Below are positions 61,696 through 64,000 of a DNA stretch of 64,000 nt, in pieces. How positions within the stretch are numbered: the stretch's first letter is position 1; each line of letters opens with the position of its first letter. This DNA is from Anaerolineae bacterium (lineage in GTDB: Bacteria; Chloroflexota; Anaerolineae; 4572-78; J111). The DNA lies in assembly GCA_023382535.1 (NCBI GenBank), contig JAHDWA010000018.1:115618-179617 (forward strand), given 5' to 3'. The translations under genes and the position numbers were made by a program. The notes under the pieces are model-generated. The model had not been told where the DNA came from. It searched no databases and saw only the letters and a program-made list of their open reading frames with translations.

Positions 61696-63951
61696 ATGTT
61701 ACCAGGATTAGAACCCTCAGACCCGCAGGCACAAAAAGAAAGAGATGAGCGCGGCAAAAGAATTATTATTGCTCTGCTCTTTTTGTTGTTAAGTTTTAGT
61801 TGTATCTTCTGTTCCTCGCAAAGCGCTCTCTGGCTCATTAATCGCGACCGTGTCGAAACCAGTATGCGCTCCAGTCTAACGGCCGACTATGGCTTCGACC
61901 CGGCCCTGTCACTGGCCCCTTTATCCGAAAGTATCATTGCCGAAGCGGCGCAAGACGAAGCCGCTCTGCTGGCCGAACAGACGCCTATTGCGGTGGGTCT
62001 GGGCGTAGTTATTTTGCCTAATCCCGTACCCACTCCGGCCCCAACCCTTATCGCTCTGCTGCCCACGCCAACCCTAACGCCGACCGTCTCGGCTCCACCA
62101 AACCCAGCTCCAGCCACACCTATCGCCCCAACGGCGACATCTGTCCCACCCACTTCGGCGCCGCCGACCTCGCCGCCCGCTTCACCGCCGCCCACTTCGC
62201 TCCCCGCCACAGCGCTGCCAACAGTGTCACCGCCGACCCTGCCGCCCCCCACTGTCCCACCGACAGTGGTCCCACCCACGGTCCCGCCACCAACCGTGCC
62301 GCCGCCAACAGTGCCGCCCCCAACCGTTCCACCAACAGCAGTTCCGCCCACGGCGCCGCCTACCACCGCCCCACCGACGGCTACAGCCACCAATATTCCG
62401 CCAACGGCCACACCGATTCCACCGACGGTAGCTTTTAGCGCTGCTGCTTACAGTGTAAACGAAAATGGAGGCAACGCGGTTATTGCCGTCGTCCTTAGTG
62501 CTGCCTCATCGCAAACGGTTACCGTCACCTATGCTGCTGCGGACGGTACGGCTACGGCCGGCAGTGATTATAACCCTCCCGGCGGGATATTGACCTTTGC
62601 TCCGGGACAGACCAGCCAGACTTTCAACGTGGCGGTCATCAATGATACGATTGCCAGCGAGGGCAATGAAACGGTACTGCTTAGCCTTAGCAATCCCACC
62701 AATGCCACCCTGGGCTTAAGCAGCGCAACCTTAACCATTGCCGATGATGACGCCACCCCAACCGTCCAGTTTAGTCAGCCCGGTTATACGATAGGTGAAG
62801 CACTTAACCTTGCCTTGATTGATGTTACTCTCAGTACAGCCTCGGCGGTAACTGTCACTGTAAATTTTGCTACCACTGCCGGGTCAGCAACTTCCGGCGT
62901 TGATTATCAGGACAACAGCGGGACGCTTACTTTTGCTCCCGGACAGGTCAGCCAAACTTTCAACGTGACGATCAACGATGATGCTCTCGACGAGGCCGAT
63001 GAAACCGTTGACCTGTCCCTCAGCACTCCTGTGAATGCCACCCTAGGTACTCAGAATACCGCCGTGCTCACCATTGCCGATGATGACGCTTCCCCGACGG
63101 TCCAGTTTAGCACTAGCAATTACTCGGTCAATGAAAATGGTGGCTCGGCCTCGATTGATGTCACTCTTAGTACGGCATCAGGGGTAACGGTAACGGTGGA
63201 CTATGCCACCAGCGACCTTACGGCGACCACTGCCGATGGTGACTACAGTACAGCAACAGGACAGTTGACCTTTCCCCCAGGGAGTACCAGCCAAACTTTT
63301 TCCGTCACAATCAATGATGACACTCTTGACGAACCTAACGAGACTGTCAGGCTAACCCTGAGCAACCCGAACGGCGCAACCCCCGGTACACCCTTTGCTG
63401 CTACCCTGACTATTATTGATAATGATGTTGCTGGAGGACAATGTTCGGGTGTTTACCCAAATGGGGAACCAAATATTGGCTCGCCTAATGGAATCACAGC
63501 CAGGATTGGCTGTGATGTAGGCATAATCTTGGATCTGGGAACAGTAATCTCTACCGGCCATCCAGGTCCTGATCTTATCTATTATGAAATGCAGGGTAAT
63601 GGCCCACCACCACCGCCCTATTACGTTTTTATGGATTTGGTCACGGTTGAGGTAGGCCCGACTCCGGGCGGGCCGTGGTACCCGGTTTTTGTATGGGGTG
63701 ACGGTAACTCGGATACCAATACCAACGTGAGTGGTCTTGATACCGGTCCTGCATCTGACAATATGACGATTTCCAGCCCACCTCTTGTTGGGCCTGGAGA
63801 TCCATTTAACCTCGGAGTTGAGATTGATATAGATACCGCGCCGGGAGGGCCGCCAGCCGGTTCGTATCAATATGTGCGTATCTATTCTCCTCCAACTGGA
63901 GTAGGAGACAGTGATGGACCAGAGGTTGATGCAATTCAGATTGTACCTTAG
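61696..63951 (+). CDS. Surface protein with Pro-rich stalk and Calx-beta domains
   Basis: A 751-residue protein. After a charged N-terminus an inner-membrane helix (about 18-38) leads to a Thr/Ser/Pro stalk (about 110-245) made of repeated PPT/PPTV units. Three Calx-beta domains follow: each carries VNENGG or IGEALN, VTVTYAAADGTATAGSDY (or similar), a turn FAPGQTSQTFNV and TLTIADDDATP; the Asp-rich ends probably bind Ca2+. The C-terminal 175 residues (from GQCSGVYPNGEPNIG) form an unidentified domain with two Cys, and end DAIQIVP. It may be an adhesin. The stop codon coincides with the edge of what looks like an insertion sequence, so the true C-terminus could be longer. Confidence 0.82.
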   Translation: MLPGLEPSDPQAQKERDERGKRIIIALLFLLLSFSCIFCSSQSALWLINRDRVETSMRSSLTADYGFDPALSLAPLSESIIAEAAQDEAALLAEQTPIAVGLGVVILPNPVPTPAPTLIALLPTPTLTPTVSAPPNPAPATPIAPTATSVPPTSAPPTSPPASPPPTSLPATALPTVSPPTLPPPTVPPTVVPPTVPPPTVPPPTVPPPTVPPTAVPPTAPPTTAPPTATATNIPPTATPIPPTVAFSAAAYSVNENGGNAVIAVVLSAASSQTVTVTYAAADGTATAGSDYNPPGGILTFAPGQTSQTFNVAVINDTIASEGNETVLLSLSNPTNATLGLSSATLTIADDDATPTVQFSQPGYTIGEALNLALIDVTLSTASAVTVTVNFATTAGSATSGVDYQDNSGTLTFAPGQVSQTFNVTINDDALDEADETVDLSLSTPVNATLGTQNTAVLTIADDDASPTVQFSTSNYSVNENGGSASIDVTLSTASGVTVTVDYATSDLTATTADGDYSTATGQLTFPPGSTSQTFSVTINDDTLDEPNETVRLTLSNPNGATPGTPFAATLTIIDNDVAGGQCSGVYPNGEPNIGSPNGITARIGCDVGIILDLGTVISTGHPGPDLIYYEMQGNGPPPPPYYVFMDLVTVEVGPTPGGPWYPVFVWGDGNSDTNTNVSGLDTGPASDNMTISSPPLVGPGDPFNLGVEIDIDTAPGGPPAGSYQYVRIYSPPTGVGDSDGPEVDAIQIVP

Positions 63952-64000
63952 AGCCTGTCTGAAAAGGTCAGGTAGCGGCCAGACGACGGATCATCAAGCG
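63951..64000 (-). mobile_element. Possible insertion sequence end with partial transposase
   Basis: GAGCCTGTCTGAAAAGG starts immediately after CTTA at 63947-63950 and looks like a terminal inverted repeat of an IS5-group element. On the minus strand 64000-63968 encodes RLMIRRLAAT and a stop, which resembles the C-terminal end of IS5-type transposases (…IRLMLRRLA). The rest lies beyond the window. Confidence 0.4.

Noticed and set aside
61887..62411. 174-codon minus-strand frame rich in Gly/Val opposite the Pro-rich stalk
   Set aside because: It is the antisense of the PPT repeats in the Calx-beta protein.

Overview
The window looks like a chromosomal segment of a Chloroflexota bacterium, probably Anaerolineae- or Caldilineae-like. 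This is inferred from protein style: GC-rich coding, Ser/Thr kinases fused to Thr/Pro linkers and TolB-like propellers, an MttB/corrinoid operon, Calx-beta and propeller surface proteins, and housekeeping genes (rho, rnj, ftsK, yebC-ruvC-ruvA, mnmE). No rRNA or tRNA gene was recognised. Both edges cut features: cas1 on the left, and what looks like an insertion sequence on the right.

Layout. 1-2342: the end of a type I-E CRISPR adaptation module (cas1, cas2), a leader and an array of 25 repeats and 24 spacers. 2596-9250: a redox operon with a NarI-like heme-b membrane protein, a NarB/NasC-type molybdenum reductase, a small conserved protein, a four-cluster ferredoxin, a Tat-anchored Rieske protein, a small membrane protein and a TDT-family transporter. 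9247-11907: a leftward set of DinB-like, GNAT and ICMT-like genes. 12192-16636: rho, a gene remnant, L-ribulokinase, a Cys-rich membrane-anchored unknown and an MBL hydrolase. 16698-23616: a giant 21-repeat propeller protein, an acyltransferase, small proteins, a ring-cleaving dioxygenase and an SDR. 23711-27289: a leftward corrinoid methyltransferase operon (corrinoid protein, MttB, MttB). 27670-33653: a large polytopic protein, NUDIX, RmlD-like reductase and membrane phosphatase/phosphodiesterase.

33903-44747 is the most unusual block. Two Ser/Thr kinase receptors of different build flank a three-gene roadblock/LC7 operon. They are preceded by a 1272-residue transmembrane protein carrying four WW-like aromatic repeats, a PsbP-like domain, LysM and a TolB-like propeller whose C-terminal motif is shared with the neighbouring kinase. 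44918-52752: envelope functions (GT2, SH3 protein, GT39, RNase J, flippase-like protein). 53023-63951: ftsK, yebC-ruvC-ruvA, mnmE, a histidine kinase and a Calx-beta protein.

The non-coding DNA is rich in three kinds of repeat. (i) Inverted arrays of degenerate 7-base units, often ending inside genes and supplying their last codons, and sitting in frame inside the GT39 gene. (ii) 60-85 base hairpins with ends such as GTGACAGGCAC or GGGACAGACC. (iii) About 180-base multi-hairpin elements resembling REP/RAYT elements. A near-palindromic motif (TGACATTTGTCA-like) occurs as tandem pairs in three intergenic regions and may mark a regulon.
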